Origin: Bedellia somnulentella
Taxonomy: Eukaryota > Arthropoda > Insecta > Lepidoptera > Bedelliidae
NCBI GenBank assembly: GCA_963576735.1
Contig: OY755189.1
Span: 2,604,001-2,668,000 of the forward strand
Reading direction: 5' to 3'
DNA length: 64,000 nucleotides
This document shows positions 33,549-44,269 of this stretch, piece by piece. A program made the position numbers and the translations under genes. The notes below the pieces were generated by a model. The model had not been told where the DNA came from, did no database searches, and saw only the letters and a list, made by a program, of their open reading frames with translations. How positions within the stretch are numbered: the stretch's first letter is position 1; each line of letters starts with the position of its first letter.

Positions 33549-33589
33549 CATGCCCACACAACGATTAATATAATAGAGAAACATTTTTT

Positions 33590-33692
33590 TTAGATAGCCG
33601 TGTACTGTTCTTCCACTCAACTTCCAAAAATGGCTGTTTTTTTTTTGTTCTGAGGTTCTCACAACCCCTTCTAGGGATTTGTAGCCGTGAAT
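33590..33692 (+). mobile_element. SINE-M 3' half, decayed
   Basis: CCACTCAACTTCCAAAAATG, then CCCTTCTAGGGATTTGTAGC and CGTGAATGCATAT. Confidence 0.65.
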
Positions 33693-33745
33693 GCATATAT
33701 TTTTATTGGAATATGTGTGTTGTGTATATATTGCAATTTGCTATT

Positions 33746-33904
33746 TTACGATCCTGGCAAATCTCTCTGGCTTCGTTTACATCCATCAATCTTTCCAAAC
33801 ATGCTCTTTTATTATTCATACTTCGGACTTCTGCCTGTACAAAATAGCGACCGATAGTCTCTGCCTGCCCCAATGGGCATTAACGGCGTAAGTATATGTA
33901 TATA
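33746..33904 (+). mobile_element. RTE-like LINE 3' end with inverted 5' part (twin-priming structure)
   Basis: 33838-33904 is the plus-oriented terminus (AGCGACCGATAGTCTCTGCC to GGCGTAAGTATATG). Immediately to its left, 33746-33836 is the adjoining upstream LINE segment in reverse (CGATCCTGGCAAATCTCTCT ... ATACTTCGGACTTCTGCCTG). TTGCTATT flanks the whole at 33738-33745 and 33905-33912. Confidence 0.85.
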
Positions 33905-33935
33905 TTGCTATTGTAGACAAATAATTAAAATATCA

Positions 33936-34096
33936 AAAATTCCTTCGTCCTCTCTTACTATTATACATTATCAATCTATCATAACAAAAAGCGATTGAAA
34001 TGGAATATGTGTGTCGAAAATTCCTTCATCCTCTCTTACTATTATACATCATCAATCTATCATAACAAAAAGCGATTGAAATGGAATATGTATGTC
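33936..34096. repeat. 81-bp tandem duplication, two units
   Basis: AATTCCTTCGTCCTCTCTTA recurs 81 bp later with single-base differences. Both units end in GATTGAAATGGAATATGT. Confidence 0.9.
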
Positions 34097-34334
34097 AATA
34101 TATCATTCTCAAGTGATTTGTCAAAGCATTAGTTTGCATAGCGAGTAAAAACACTAAATAGTGTAGGTATGTGGCAATGGCATACAAGAGTTACGCTCCG
34201 TTTATACCGTATTATGCTCGCATCCACGAGCAGGAACAGCGAATGGTGTAGAGTTATTGTAATTAAAAATTAGTTTATTCTGTTTTTGTTTCTCTTGCAT
34301 CTATAAAAACCTATTATGAAAGCATAGTATAACA

Positions 34335-34447
34335 TTGATGGATGTAAACGAAGCTATAGAGAGAGACATTTGTTAGGATCGTACGTAGTTGCGATCGATA
34401 GTCTCTGCCTACCCCAATGGGAACGAATATATGTGTATGTATGTTTG
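34335..34447 (+). mobile_element. RTE-like LINE 3' fragment
   Basis: TTGATGGATGTAAACGAAGC, GATCGATAGTCTCTGCCTAC and GGGAACGAATATATGTG, which lacks the GGCGTGAG word. 34097-34334 has no gene. Confidence 0.8.
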
Positions 34448-34661
34448 TATGGAAGCATAGGACTAACAGTTTTTTTTACTGTAATGTTAATATAAGGTTA
34501 CCCGATTTAACTTTTATCCCAGTCACGTATAGTAAAGATGTTTAAATAACCTGATATTTTTTTCTTATAAAGCTTCGGTGACTAAAGTAGGCTGTAAGCA
34601 ATTCATCTATATATTCTATGTAAAGTGGCAATCTGGAATATATGAAAACCTTGGCCAAATG

Positions 34662-35878
34662 CAGGGTGGCCAATCGGGTGACGTTATTTTTTTTTTAGAT
34701 AGCCTGTACCGAGTCCTATCCAAAACACCCCCATGTATGTTCAGCGATTATTGATAGTTTTCAAGTTATATTTTTTTTTGAAAATTTAGAGATTATCCAG
34801 TTTTTTTAAGAAATCGTCAAAAAAAGAAACTAAAATGATTTCTGGCTTTTATTTTTTCCGTAATTATACTCAATATTAAGCCTACTTTCATTTCCAATAA
34901 AGAAAACCTGTACATCCGAACAATAATTAAGTACATTTTGAGCACAAAGTTTGAAATCACTGTTTTTGGTCAGGAGAGCAAAAATTTCAAAATAAAATTA
35001 GAAACTTATGCCTGGTTCTGAAGCTCCAAACTAATCTTAAAAACTTTGCAAGACATTAGACTTTCGAAATAATAAAGAAAAAATAGCACTCATGGGGGGT
35101 ATTTTGCGCCGTACGTGACTGTTAAAGGTAAAAAGGTGATAATTCACGAATTTCCAAAATGATTTAAAAAACTATTATTTTACTTTATTATGTCTAATTA
35201 AAGAAAAAAAACTCGTCACAACTAATAAACTCGATATTCATTGCTGTTTTATTGAAATTTAATTAAAAAAAAAAAACGAATACCCAAATCAGGATTTTTA
35301 AAGTGTTTTTGCTATGTACTAATGAATTTCTGCTAAATTAAGTTGTATTGAAAGTAAACAAAGGAAACGAATAATAAAACAATAATCTGAATTCTGAATC
35401 GTGAATTATCACCTTTTTACCTTTAACAGTCACGTACGTCGCAAAATACCCCCAATAAGTGCTTTTTTTTCTTTATTACTTCGAAAGTCTAATGTCTTGC
35501 AAAGTTTTTAAAATTAGTTTGGAGCTTCAGAACCAGGCATAAGTATTTTTTTAATTTTATTTTGAAATTTTTGCTCTCCTGACAAAAGACAGTGATTTCA
35601 AACTTTGTGCTCAAAATGTACTTAATTATTGTTCGGATGTACAGGTTTTCTTTATTGGAAATAAAAGTAGGCTTAATATTGAGTATAATCACGGAAAAAA
35701 TAAAAGCCAGAAATCATTTTAGTTTCTTTTTTTGACGATTTCTTGAAAAATCTGGATAATCTCAAAATTTTCAAAAAAAAAATCATAACTTGAAAACTAT
35801 ATACTATGGGGGTGTTTTGGATAGGTCTCGGTACAGGCTATCTAAAAAAAAAATAACTTCACCCGATTGGCCACCCTG
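34662..35878. mobile_element. Long palindromic TIR element, 1.2 kb
   Basis: Arms 34662-35149 and 35399-35878 are inverted copies of about 480 bp around a spacer of about 250 bp. Termini read CAGGGTGGCCAATCGGGTGA and its complement; inner ends meet at GATAATTCACGA. Arm differences are small indels in T runs and a few substitutions. There is no transposase frame; the 67-codon frame at 35489-35692 lies in one arm. CAGGG termini recall hAT elements, but no 8-bp flank duplication is visible, so the superfamily is open. Confidence 0.85.
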
Positions 35879-36751
35879 TATAATACAACCGCAACGATTT
35901 TATAATCGCGTGCCCTATCTCCTAGTAATTATATTTCTCATCTGAAGAAAGATTTTCTCCTTAGTATTTTTCAACACATTGCTTATAAAGTAAGTTTTAT
36001 TGCAGTTTATTTTGATATGTAAAGCCGCCTGTTACAAATAGTTATATTTTCATATGCCTATAATATTATAACGAACTAAAGCGATCGTATAATATTATTC
36101 CTTAATTCAACTTCTTTTGCGACAAAAATAAGGTTAAATACAGAAAAAAACGTTTTAAGAAATAACCGTTTAAACGGTATGAATGTGTTTAACAACTTGC
36201 TAAATTAAAGCATTAAGTTGCATGAATAATAATTTTAAGATGATTCGATCACATTAATTATCAATTTTATTCTTGTGAATTTGTATATTGATTTTTAAAC
36301 TCTTTTCTAATTGAATAAAAGCAATTTATCTACCCAAATTATAAAATTCTATTAAAATATGTCAGCCGACTTTTATTTTCATTATTAAGTCAGAATAAAT
36401 AAATAAATATCAAGCAACTCCATTCGATTCCTGTCCTCACACCATACAGATTGCATTCACAATGTCACGAGCCGTACACTATGCCTCTCTTATTCATTGT
36501 ATGGAAAACGCCTTTCTCCTTTAATAGATCGAAACTTTTTGCATTACCTATGGGGAAATAATAGAAAGTAACATAATTGTTCGTGAGGTAACTTCGGAAC
36601 ACTAGATGGTCTCGGATGGCTGCGAAGGTCGTGACTTAGGTAACATGAAAGCTAAGGGTTACATTAGTATTGACGACTGTTTTATTCCAATGCAATTGTG
36701 TTTAACTTTGTTTGTACGATTAGATAAGTACCTATTTTACCTATTTACATT
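35879..36751. other. No gene recognised
   Basis: AT-rich sequence. A slightly GC-richer stretch at 36430-36640 shows no usable frame. Confidence 0.5.
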
Positions 36752-37209
36752 TCTGTGCAGTGCCGGTTTAGACAAACATTAACATATTTTATCCCGCGGA
36801 TGTTGTAATAGGTGATTTGGGGAATGGGGCTTTTTAAGCGATTTTTTGCCGTGTATTCTACCCGTGGGTGATCGTAAGAGGCGACTAAGGGTATAGGGGC
36901 TTTTTAAGTGATTTTTGGGCGATGTGGTTGGAGACCCGTCACCAAAAACATTTATTATTACCATCTTTTCCCCAATCAACTTCCAAAGGCGCTGAAGAAT
37001 TTCTTATTCCAAAGCTCTGGCTACCCCTTTAAGGGATTTATAGCCGTGAGTATGTATGTATGTATGTAAGCGATTTTTGGACGATGTAGCCGATCCGACA
37101 TCAACTGCCTTTTGTCAAAATTTTGTCTTCAGCTCAAAAGCTTCAGAATTTTTTACTTTAAAGATTAAGCTACCTCTTTTTATGATATGGCGATATGGAT
37201 GTATGTATA
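36752..37209 (+). mobile_element. Old SINE-M split by a younger SINE-M
   Basis: The outer copy starts CTGTGCAGTGCCGGTTTAGA, breaks at TTTTTAAGCG, resumes as GCGATTTTTGGACGATGTAG, and fades near a TATGGATGTATGTATAT tail. Confidence 0.7.
36848..37067 (+). mobile_element. SINE-M copy inserted in SINE-M
   Basis: TACCCGTGGG subfamily, flanked by AAGCGATTTTT at 36836-36846 and 37068-37078. The head is shortened: GCCGTGT runs straight into TCTACCCGTGGG. Confidence 0.9.
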
Positions 37210-37574
37210 TTTTCTAATCGATTACAGCTAGATGGCGGTTCCTAATTATGATCTACAGAATCAGATCTGATTTCGTATTTCCAAATACAATTAGCTTTAA
37301 CCTAATAACTAAATTGAATAAACTGAAAGTGATAGTAATCGCTTCGCACCGCCCCAGTAATAGGAGCGTATAAAATAACCGTATTTTCAGCTTTTGTTTT
37401 CGAATAGCTGAGCGAAATGAATTAATTAACATTGTAATTAGTAGAGCGATAGCTGCTGCTTTTCAAATATCATATTTTAAATTGACAATGGAAATACTAT
37501 TTACGTATTTAGCTGATGGTGTACCATAAAACATGCTGTCCACTATAAACCGATAATCAATTGCATTAAATTGT

Positions 37575-37826
37575 GCTGTGTAGTGTCGGCTTAGAATAGC
37601 ACTACCACATTTCTTCCGGTGGGTGTGCGTAAGAGGCGACTAACGGTATTGGGGCTATTAAGGGATTTTTGGGCGATGCGGTTGGAGACCCATCACCAAA
37701 AACCTTTATTTTTACCATCTTTTCCCCACTCAACTTCCGAAAGTGGCTGAGGAATTTATAATTCCTTAGCTCTTTCTACCCCTTCTAGGGATTTATAGCC
37801 GTGAGTATATGTATGTATGTATGTAT
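37575..37826 (+). mobile_element. SINE-M copy, full length
   Basis: GCTGTGTAGTGTCGGC to GCCGTGAGTATATGTATG, with all blocks present. 37210-37574 has no gene. Confidence 0.9.
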
Positions 37827-38810
37827 TAAATAAAAAATGCTCGGAAAATACTTAGTCTTTGTTACGCAAGGCATTATTGGTTACTTAGCCAACAAACATG
37901 TGTTAAGAAGTACACACACTGAGTCTCCTTTCAATAATCTCTAAGCAAAATAATAACCGCATGTTTCTCTTTCAACAAATATTTTGCTAGAATTCCCAAA
38001 GAAATATAACGTTATTCTGGGGGCACGGTAGTGCCCCCGCCAAGACGAGCCAAGCGAAGCGCACGGGCACTACCTACCTTTTCTCGAAGCGCTTCGTCGT
38101 TTTTTTGAACCCTCATAACTTGGGTTTGGGTTATGCTAGATCAACAAAACTTTCGGGATATATTGTCAATAGCGGACTTATTGAACATATTAAGTTTTAA
38201 TTACATTAGCTTTTATACTTCAGATTTTATTTATATCTAAAAAACGCTGATTTCGTCACTGACTCACTGATGATCATCAAAATTATTAAGGCATTTCCTA
38301 ATGTCCTAGAAAGCTGAAATTTTGTATGTAAGCTAGTATTAGCACACAAACAACAAAAAAATATAAATTTGTAACTTTCATCCTCCAACCATTTAAACTA
38401 GGGGATGGGAGTTTGTATGAGACCTGTAATTTTAAAAGATTAAATTTTGATGACGCTAGAGGTCTAATCTAATAATAATCTAAAACTTGGTGCCCTCAGA
38501 TATATATATGTATAGGTACTCCTGGTTATAAAAAAGAAAAAGTTAATCGACATATATTGAGACATATCGACATATTAAGACCTATACTTTAGATCAGATC
38601 ATATAAATATGAATGAATAGAATTGTGCAAACGTCTCCTGCTTCTTACGTCCACACAGTAGCTAAAAATAGAAAAAAATTGTCCTTGACAGCGAGCGCGT
38701 CGATTGTCGATTGTCTTGTTTTGTTGATTGTCGATTGTCTTAGACATACATCTTATATTATGCTTAGATATAGTTGACAAAAAGTTGTTGCATTGCATTT
38801 AATCCAGTAC
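37827..38810. other. Unclassified repeat-like sequence with a strong hairpin
   Basis: At 38020-38045 GGGGGCACGGTAGTGCCCCC folds into a perfect 9-bp stem, followed by AGACGAGCCAAGCGAAGCGC. GGTAGTGCCC and GGGCACTACC recur close together. No coding frame is supported. Confidence 0.45.
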
Positions 38811-39061
38811 CTTCGGGTATACGCCCCCCCCCCCTTTAATATCATCTTTTATTTATGAGTAATAATCCCCACATGAGGAATTCATGTCAAAAAACATTAA
38901 ATTATGTGATAGTTAGGCGTTTCCAACATTTGCATTCTATCTGAAAAGGTAGACAAGTGGCCGTCCGAATTAGTTAAAATTCGGAGGTAGGAAACGCAAA
39001 CACTACTTGAACGTGTAAAAAAGAAACAAAGGATAGATAAATTTCGCGCTGGAAGCCAACT

Positions 39062-39134
39062 GACACTGTAGCTCAGTTGGCAGAGCGACGGGGGCGTATA
39101 CCCGAAGGTCGCGGGTTCGAACCCCGCCAGTGTC
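39062..39134 (+). pseudogene. tRNA-like sequence (tRNA-Lys-like), copy 1
   Basis: It folds with a perfect 7-bp acceptor stem (GACACTG/CAGTGTC), a 4-bp D stem (GCTC/GAGC with AGTTGGCA loop) and a perfect T arm (GCGGG-TTCGAAC-CCCGC). The anticodon arm is abnormal: only four pairs and an 8-nt loop (GGCGTATA). The D arm and AGGTC variable region resemble tRNA-Lys. A and B boxes are good, so Pol III transcription is plausible. A SINE head or tRNA pseudogene is likelier than a working tRNA. Confidence 0.5.
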
Positions 39135-39356
39135 GAAATTTTTCTTTCCTTTAATATCATCTTTTATTTATGAGTAATAATCCCCACATGAGGAATTCAT
39201 GTCAAAAAACATTAAATTATGTGATAGTTAGGCGTTTCCAACATTTGCATTCTATCTGAAAAGGTAGACAAGTGGCCGTCCGAATTAGTTAAAATTCGGA
39301 GGTAGGAAACGCAAACACTACTTGAACGTGTAAAAAAGAAACAAAGGATAGAGAAA

Positions 39357-40061
39357 TTATTTGCATTAGACTCGTTTGGCGGTAAGAGTATATCCATCAT
39401 GGGCGATCCAATACAAAGAGTAGTAGAAGCAACTAATCTTGGCTTACTCATGGACGGGGAACTCCGGTTCGAAAACCATGTCCTCCGAGTTGTAAGCAAT
39501 TGCTTCTACCGGCTCAAAATACTTTACAATATAAGGGATTACCTCAGCGAAAAATTGCGTATTCAGCTGTGTGAATCCCTTGTATTGTCGAGGTTAAATT
39601 ATTGTGATATCGTCTATGATGGATGTATACTTGGCCGGTCAAGGAAGATAATTCAACGTGTCCAAAACGCGTGTGCACGTTTTTGTTTCCGAATCCCTCC
39701 TCGTACCCACGTTTCTCCGTATTTGAGCGCTGCAAACCTGTTGAACACAACAGCTCGTAGGCAGCTACATCTAGCGACTATGTTGTTTGACGTTATTCGT
39801 AATGAAACACCGGAATATTTGTTTAATAAAATAAAATGGTCCGCTCAACCGAGACTGTATAAAATCAGAGCACATCTTCCATTACACCGTACGGCAGCCT
39901 TCAGAGGTAGTTTCAGGTTTGCAGCTTCAAAATGTTGGAATGACATCCCTCCTCCTATCCGTGACGCAGGAAGTAAATTTACTTTTAAACAAAAGCTTAA
40001 AAGTTACTTGCTGTCCATACAAAAGTGTGACTCGAAGTCAAGATCCAACATGACTCGGTAA
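39357..40061 (+). CDS. CR1/L2-group LINE ORF2 C-terminus
   Basis: C-terminal 230 or so residues downstream of the RT catalytic core: LGLLMDGELRFENHV, CFYRLKILYNIRDYL, LSRLNYCDIVYDGC, RVQNACARFCFRIPPRTHVS and FRFAASKCWNDIPPPIRDA. This layout is typical of CR1/L2-related non-LTR elements. The frame is open but 5' truncated, and the ATG at 39399 is not a true start. The protein is closely related to the longer copy at 48408-49898. Confidence 0.8.
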   Translation, partial: LFALDSFGGKSISIMGDPIQRVVEATNLGLLMDGELRFENHVLRVVSNCFYRLKILYNIRDYLSEKLRIQLCESLVLSRLNYCDIVYDGCILGRSRKIIQRVQNACARFCFRIPPRTHVSPYLSAANLLNTTARRQLHLATMLFDVIRNETPEYLFNKIKWSAQPRLYKIRAHLPLHRTAAFRGSFRFAASKCWNDIPPPIRDAGSKFTFKQKLKSYLLSIQKCDSKSRSNMTR

Positions 40062-40618
40062 AGTTTTTGTACCATTATTTTGCTATATTTGTCTTTGCTT
40101 CACTTCTATTTTTTATTTTTTTTTACATATATTTATTATAAAAACCTTACCTGATATGATAACATATATCTTATATAAAAGTTGATATATATTATTTTAT
40201 TGAGGATAATATATTATATATAGTAAGTATTATATTAAGAATTTGTATATTTAGATGGGTTTATCGAATTTTTTGCCATGTTACCTTCCTCGTATTGTTT
40301 GTTTATTATTATTTTTGGTTATAGTTGTTTTTTGTAAGCCGACCACGCATTGGCACTGGCTGAAAATCAGCGTTGCCGTTGTTGTTCTAAACACATCGGT
40401 AGCATTATGCTGAGTCAGTGACCAGTTCATAGCTGAGGGGCACTAAATGGAAAATTTTAAATTATTATATATAAGTTTATTTGTTCTTTTTGTTTAGTTT
40501 TAATAATGATTAATTTTGTAGTTTATAAGCTTATTGTTTTAAGATTACTGTTGTGTGTTTAAAGTGTACCTTTAGTTGTGAATAAATGTTTTTCTTTCTT
40601 TCTTTCTTTCTTTCTTTA
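39357..40618 (+). mobile_element. CR1/L2-group LINE, 5' truncated, (TTTC)n tail
   Basis: After the ORF comes a 3' UTR of about 550 bp ending GTGAATAAATGTTTTTC and then TTTC repeats. It interrupts the 315-bp tandem array: the left flank GGATAGAGAAATT and right flank ATTTCGCGCTGG are adjacent in the uninterrupted unit. Confidence 0.85.
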
Positions 40619-40638
40619 TTTCGCGCTGGAAGCCAACT

Positions 40639-40711
40639 GACACTGTAGCTCAGTTGGCAGAGCGACGGGGGCGTATACCCGAAGGTCGCGGGTTCGAACC
40701 CCGCCAGTGTC
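40639..40711 (+). pseudogene. tRNA-like sequence (tRNA-Lys-like), copy 2
   Basis: Identical over all 73 positions to the copy at 39062-39134, again between GGAAGCCAACT and GAAATTTTTCTTTCC. Confidence 0.5.
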
Positions 40712-41018
40712 GAAATTTTTCTTTCCTTTAATATCATCTTTTATTTATGAATGAACAGTGAATTGATTTTTCACCTTACACCGATGTGAATGTACCGAAA
40801 TGGCCAAGCCACATATTTTGACTAAGGTGTAGAGTTTGTGAAGTTAGGCCTTGTAGAGTTAGGGCGTGTAGTGTTAGAAGCTTGGCTCTACATGAGATCT
40901 GGGCTCGTTTTGGCAACATTTTACATGGAAATGTTTTGGTGGGATATTCCGGAAAAGAAAATTTACGGAAAGTTTTAAAATATGATTTAAACAATTACTC
41001 TCTAGTCTAGTCAAGTTT

Positions 41019-41266
41019 GCTGTGTAGTGTCGGCTTAGAATAGCACTACCACATTTCTTCCGGTGGGTGTACGTAAGAGGCGACTAACGGTATTGGGGCT
41101 TTTAAGGGATTTTGGGCGATGCGGTTGGAGACCCATCACAAACAACCTTTATTTTACCATCCTTTCCCCACGCAACTTCCAATAGTGGTAGAGGAATTTT
41201 ATAATTCCCTAGCTCTGGCTACCCCTTCAAGGGATTTATAGCCGTATGTTTATGTATGTATGTACG
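41019..41266 (+). mobile_element. SINE-M copy, full length
   Basis: GCTGTGTAGTGTCGGC to GCCGTATGTTTATGTATG. One base is missing from the GGGATTTTTGGGC block. Confidence 0.9.
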
Positions 41267-41407
41267 TCTTTGGTCTAAAAAGTATATTTGCAATACTAGG
41301 TCGTTAACTTAAATTAATTTCTAATTTGTATTTATAAAGTAGCCTGTTTAAAAAACATACACTAACGTTACTAACATAAATTACGTGAATAAATCTTGAG
41401 ATATTGT

Positions 41408-41590
41408 CTGTGTAGTATCAGCTTAGAATAGCACTATCCCATTTCATCCCGTGGGGGTCATGAATGGTGAAATAGGGAAATGGGGCTTAATAAGTGATTG
41501 TTGGGTGATGCGATTAGGGGCTCCTTCTTCAATAATTTCCTCACTCAACTTCCAAAATTGGCAAAGAGATTTCTGATATCATCAGTTTTA
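41408..41590 (+). mobile_element. SINE-M copy, decayed, 3' truncated
   Basis: TGTGTAGTATCAGCTTAGAA, then CCCGTGGGGGTCATGAATGG and CTCACTCAACTTCCAAAATT. Confidence 0.7.
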
Positions 41591-41705
41591 AAGAGCTTTA
41601 GCACCGTCTAGTCATTTTTGAAATTTACACAATTTACACATTTATCCGTTATATATGTTTAAATGTATGGATGTTTAAAAATATACGATCATAATTTAAT
41701 CTTGA

Positions 41706-41760
41706 GATTATTGATCGTACAAAGTGACAAAGAGATAGTCTCTGACTACCCCATACATAG
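41706..41760 (+). mobile_element. RTE-like LINE 3' scrap
   Basis: GATCGTACAAAGTGACAAAG, then ATAGTCTCTGACTACCCCAT. It stops before the terminal GGCGTGAG. Confidence 0.6.
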
Positions 41761-41840
41761 CTAGTGAATGCTCGAAACCAGACCAAACCTAAATAATTTT
41801 AGCATTTTGCTTTTATCCGTTCAGAGAAATACTATGTGAA

Positions 41841-42092
41841 ATACATACATACATACATATACTCACGGCTATAAATCCCTAGAAGGGGTAGCCAGAGCTG
41901 AGCAATTAGAAATCCTCAGCCACTTTTGGAAAGTTGAGTGGGGAAAAGATGGTGAGACAAAGGTTGTCGGTGATGGGTCTCCAACCGCATCGCCCAAAAA
42001 TTCCTTAAAAGCCCCAATATCGTTAGTCGCCTCTTACGTACACCCACCGGAAGGAATGGGGTAGTGCTATTTCTAAGCCGACACTACACAGC
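41841..42092 (-). mobile_element. SINE-M copy, full length
   Basis: ATACATACATACATATACTC to GCCGACACTACACAGC, with only small changes. Confidence 0.9.
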
Positions 42093-42433
42093 AAAAACGT
42101 CTAGTGACAGTAGAAACATCAAGTGGAAATCTTTGTAATTGAGTTTTAGATACGGATACTCAATAGACCATCTACTTTCTAATCGGTTCCAATTACAAAA
42201 CTTGAGTTACTAATGATATGCTGATCAATGGTATTAATAACTACCTGGGTGTTATTTTACCTAGTTGAGTTTTTACGCCACGAAGGTGCATATATAGACA
42301 ATTATTGATATACGAAATGTTTAAGAAAAAGTTTAAATTTTCAAATTATAGATCATAAAACTACGCGTATATACATACATAATGAGTTTACATTTATGTT
42401 AATCCAGTGGAGTCTATACGGTTTTTATGAAAA

Positions 42434-42510
42434 TACATACATATACTCACGGATATAAATCACTAGAAGGGGTAATCAGAGCTAAGGAATTAGGAATTCC
42501 TTAGCCACTG
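42434..42510 (-). mobile_element. SINE-M 3' end only
   Basis: ATACATACATATACTCACGG, GGGGTAATCAGAGCTAAGGA, then a break at TTAGCCACTG. 42511-43027 has no gene. Confidence 0.8.
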
Positions 42511-43027
42511 AAAAATAATGTAATACAATTCTTTTCATCATATATTTCGACAAATTGTTAAAATGTTAAACAGCATATTCTAAGACCATGAACTAATCAC
42601 CAACACTTATTTTATTCATGTCATATCAAAATCATCAAAACGGACTTTACAGAGTTTGAAACCAATCCAAATCAACCTACTTTTCCGGGGACGGCCTTAA
42701 AGAAAAAAAAGCTGTATTTCTATCGAGAATTGCATAAAAAAATCGCTTCCTTGCGCATCAAACATAAAATATTTAGACAGTTTTACAAAAAAATCCATTG
42801 ACAAATATAATTAAAGTAAAAACTAATGATATTATACAATTAGGTTTTAATGTAAAAGTCTAGTGTTCCAATGGGCACACAATTTTCATACCAAATAAAC
42901 ACTTTCACTGGCGAAAATCAGAGTGTGTAACACTTGTACAGTTGTGCAGAAAAATAAGCTGCCAAACCAAAAAAGGTTAAAGAGATGTTTAGAGAGTTTA
43001 AAGAGATGAAAGAGAAAAGGAGAAAGA

Positions 43028-43184
43028 GGGATTTTTGGGCGATGCGGTTAAAGACCCATCACCAACAACCTTTATTCTACCATCTTTTCCCCACTCAACT
43101 TCCAAAAGTGGCTGAGGAATTTCTAATTTCTCAGCTCTGGCTACCCCTTTAGGGATTTATAGCCGTGAGTATATGTATGTATGT
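43028..43184 (+). mobile_element. SINE-M copy, 5' truncated
   Basis: It starts inside the element at GGGATTTTTGGGCGATGCGG and ends GCCGTGAGTATATGTATG. A short AGAGATG/GAGAAAG purine-rich run precedes it. Confidence 0.85.
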
Positions 43185-43196
43185 TCATCTGAGACA

Positions 43197-43330
43197 ACCA
43201 CGATAGTCCAATGAGTAGAACAGCCGCCCTTCAAAACAGACAGGCGTGAGTTCAAATCCCGGGTCGGGACTACACCAATTTGTCATTTTTAAAGTCGTAT
43301 GTGTGGTTAATTTATCATGGTTGTTATACC
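43197..43330 (+). mobile_element. SINE-T 5' part with tRNA-like head
   Basis: CACGATAGTCCAATGAGTAG (A box region), GTGAGTTCAAATCCCGGGTC (B box) and GTGTGGTTAATTTATCATGG. The 3' half is missing. 43331-43670 has no gene. Confidence 0.75.
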
Positions 43331-43670
43331 ATGTTTGATATTGAGTATAAATTAATTTGTGATTTGAGAAAATAGTGTTTGCCAATCGTAGTATTGGATT
43401 AGCGTACTAAATCTCAGTCTAAGACATATACATTATCCCTTTCTGAGTCTGTATATATTTTTTAATTTCTTTTGACCACATTGGTTAAGCAAGAATATTA
43501 TCCAAATAACTTTTTCCATCAAGTATACCTTATCAGTGAAACTACTCGCAGTTGCAATCTGAATTCAGGTCAGGTGTTTGAATTTAAATTATGCATTAAA
43601 CGGATTGTGATAAAGATATCTTAGTCTGCTTGTAACTCTCTCCATAAGATCTTGTGAGATAATAATTGTA

Positions 43671-43914
43671 CATACATATATATCCATTAAGGCTATTAAT
43701 CCCTAGGTGGGGTAGCCAGAGCTAAGAAATCAGAAATTTCTCAGCCACTTTTGGAAGTTGATTGGGGAGAAGATGGTTTAAATAAATGTTTTTGGAGACG
43801 GGTCTCCAACCGTATCGCCCAAAAATTCATTAGAAAGCCCTAAGACCCTTAGTCGCCTCTTATGTAAACTCACGGGAAGAAACGTGGTAGTGCTATTCTA
43901 AGCCACTACATAGC
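43671..43914 (-). mobile_element. SINE-M copy, near full length
   Basis: GGGGTAGCCAGAGCTAAGAA, AATGTTTTTGGAGACGGGTC and the head CTAAGCCACTACATAGC. Confidence 0.85.
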
Positions 43915-43947
43915 CAAACATAATTATACTACTTAATAGACCTTAAT

Positions 43948-44245
43948 AGACCGTGATAGCCCAGTGGGTAAAACACTCGGTTATCGTGCAAACGACTAGT
44001 GTTCAAATCCTGGGTCGGGCCTACACCTATTAGTCTTTTCTAAAGACATATGTGTGGTTAATTTATCATGGTTGTTAACGGTGAGGGAAAACATCGTGAG
44101 GAAACCCACATGGCTAATTTGTACTTAGTCGTGTGACAGTGTATTCCTACAACACGGCGATAGGCCTGCCCCCTATCACGTGAGTACACTGTCCATGCAA
44201 AACGTGGGTCTATTCGGCGTGAACGTTTATGTTTATGTTATGTTA
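43948..44245 (+). mobile_element. SINE-T copy with internal deletion
   Basis: tRNA-like head GACCGTGATAGCCCAGTGGG and B box GTGTTCAAATCC, body intact to CAAAACGTGGGT, then a jump to CTATTCGGCGTGAACGTTTA. About 90 bp are deleted. Confidence 0.85.
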
Positions 44246-44269
44246 TATGTTAAAATAAGAAATAATAAT

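Larger units (their letters stand above)
38811..40755. repeat. 315-bp tandem array carrying tRNA-like sequences, split by a LINE
   Basis: TTTAATATCATCTTTTATTT begins units at 38835, 39150 and 40727. The first interval is 315 bp; the second is 315 plus a LINE of about 1262 bp. Units 1 and 2 differ by only a few bases. Each junction holds a 73-nt tRNA-like sequence. At the left edge (38811-38830) ACCTTCGGGTATACGCCCCC is half of that tRNA in reverse. Confidence 0.85.

Noticed and set aside
33399..33593. 64-codon frame as a secreted peptide
   Set aside because: The sequence looks like antisense of a common lepidopteran RTE/BovB-type LINE end.
39062..39134. Functional tRNA gene
   Set aside because: The anticodon stem has only four pairs with an 8-nt loop, and identical copies sit in a repeat array. 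Kept as tRNA-like only.
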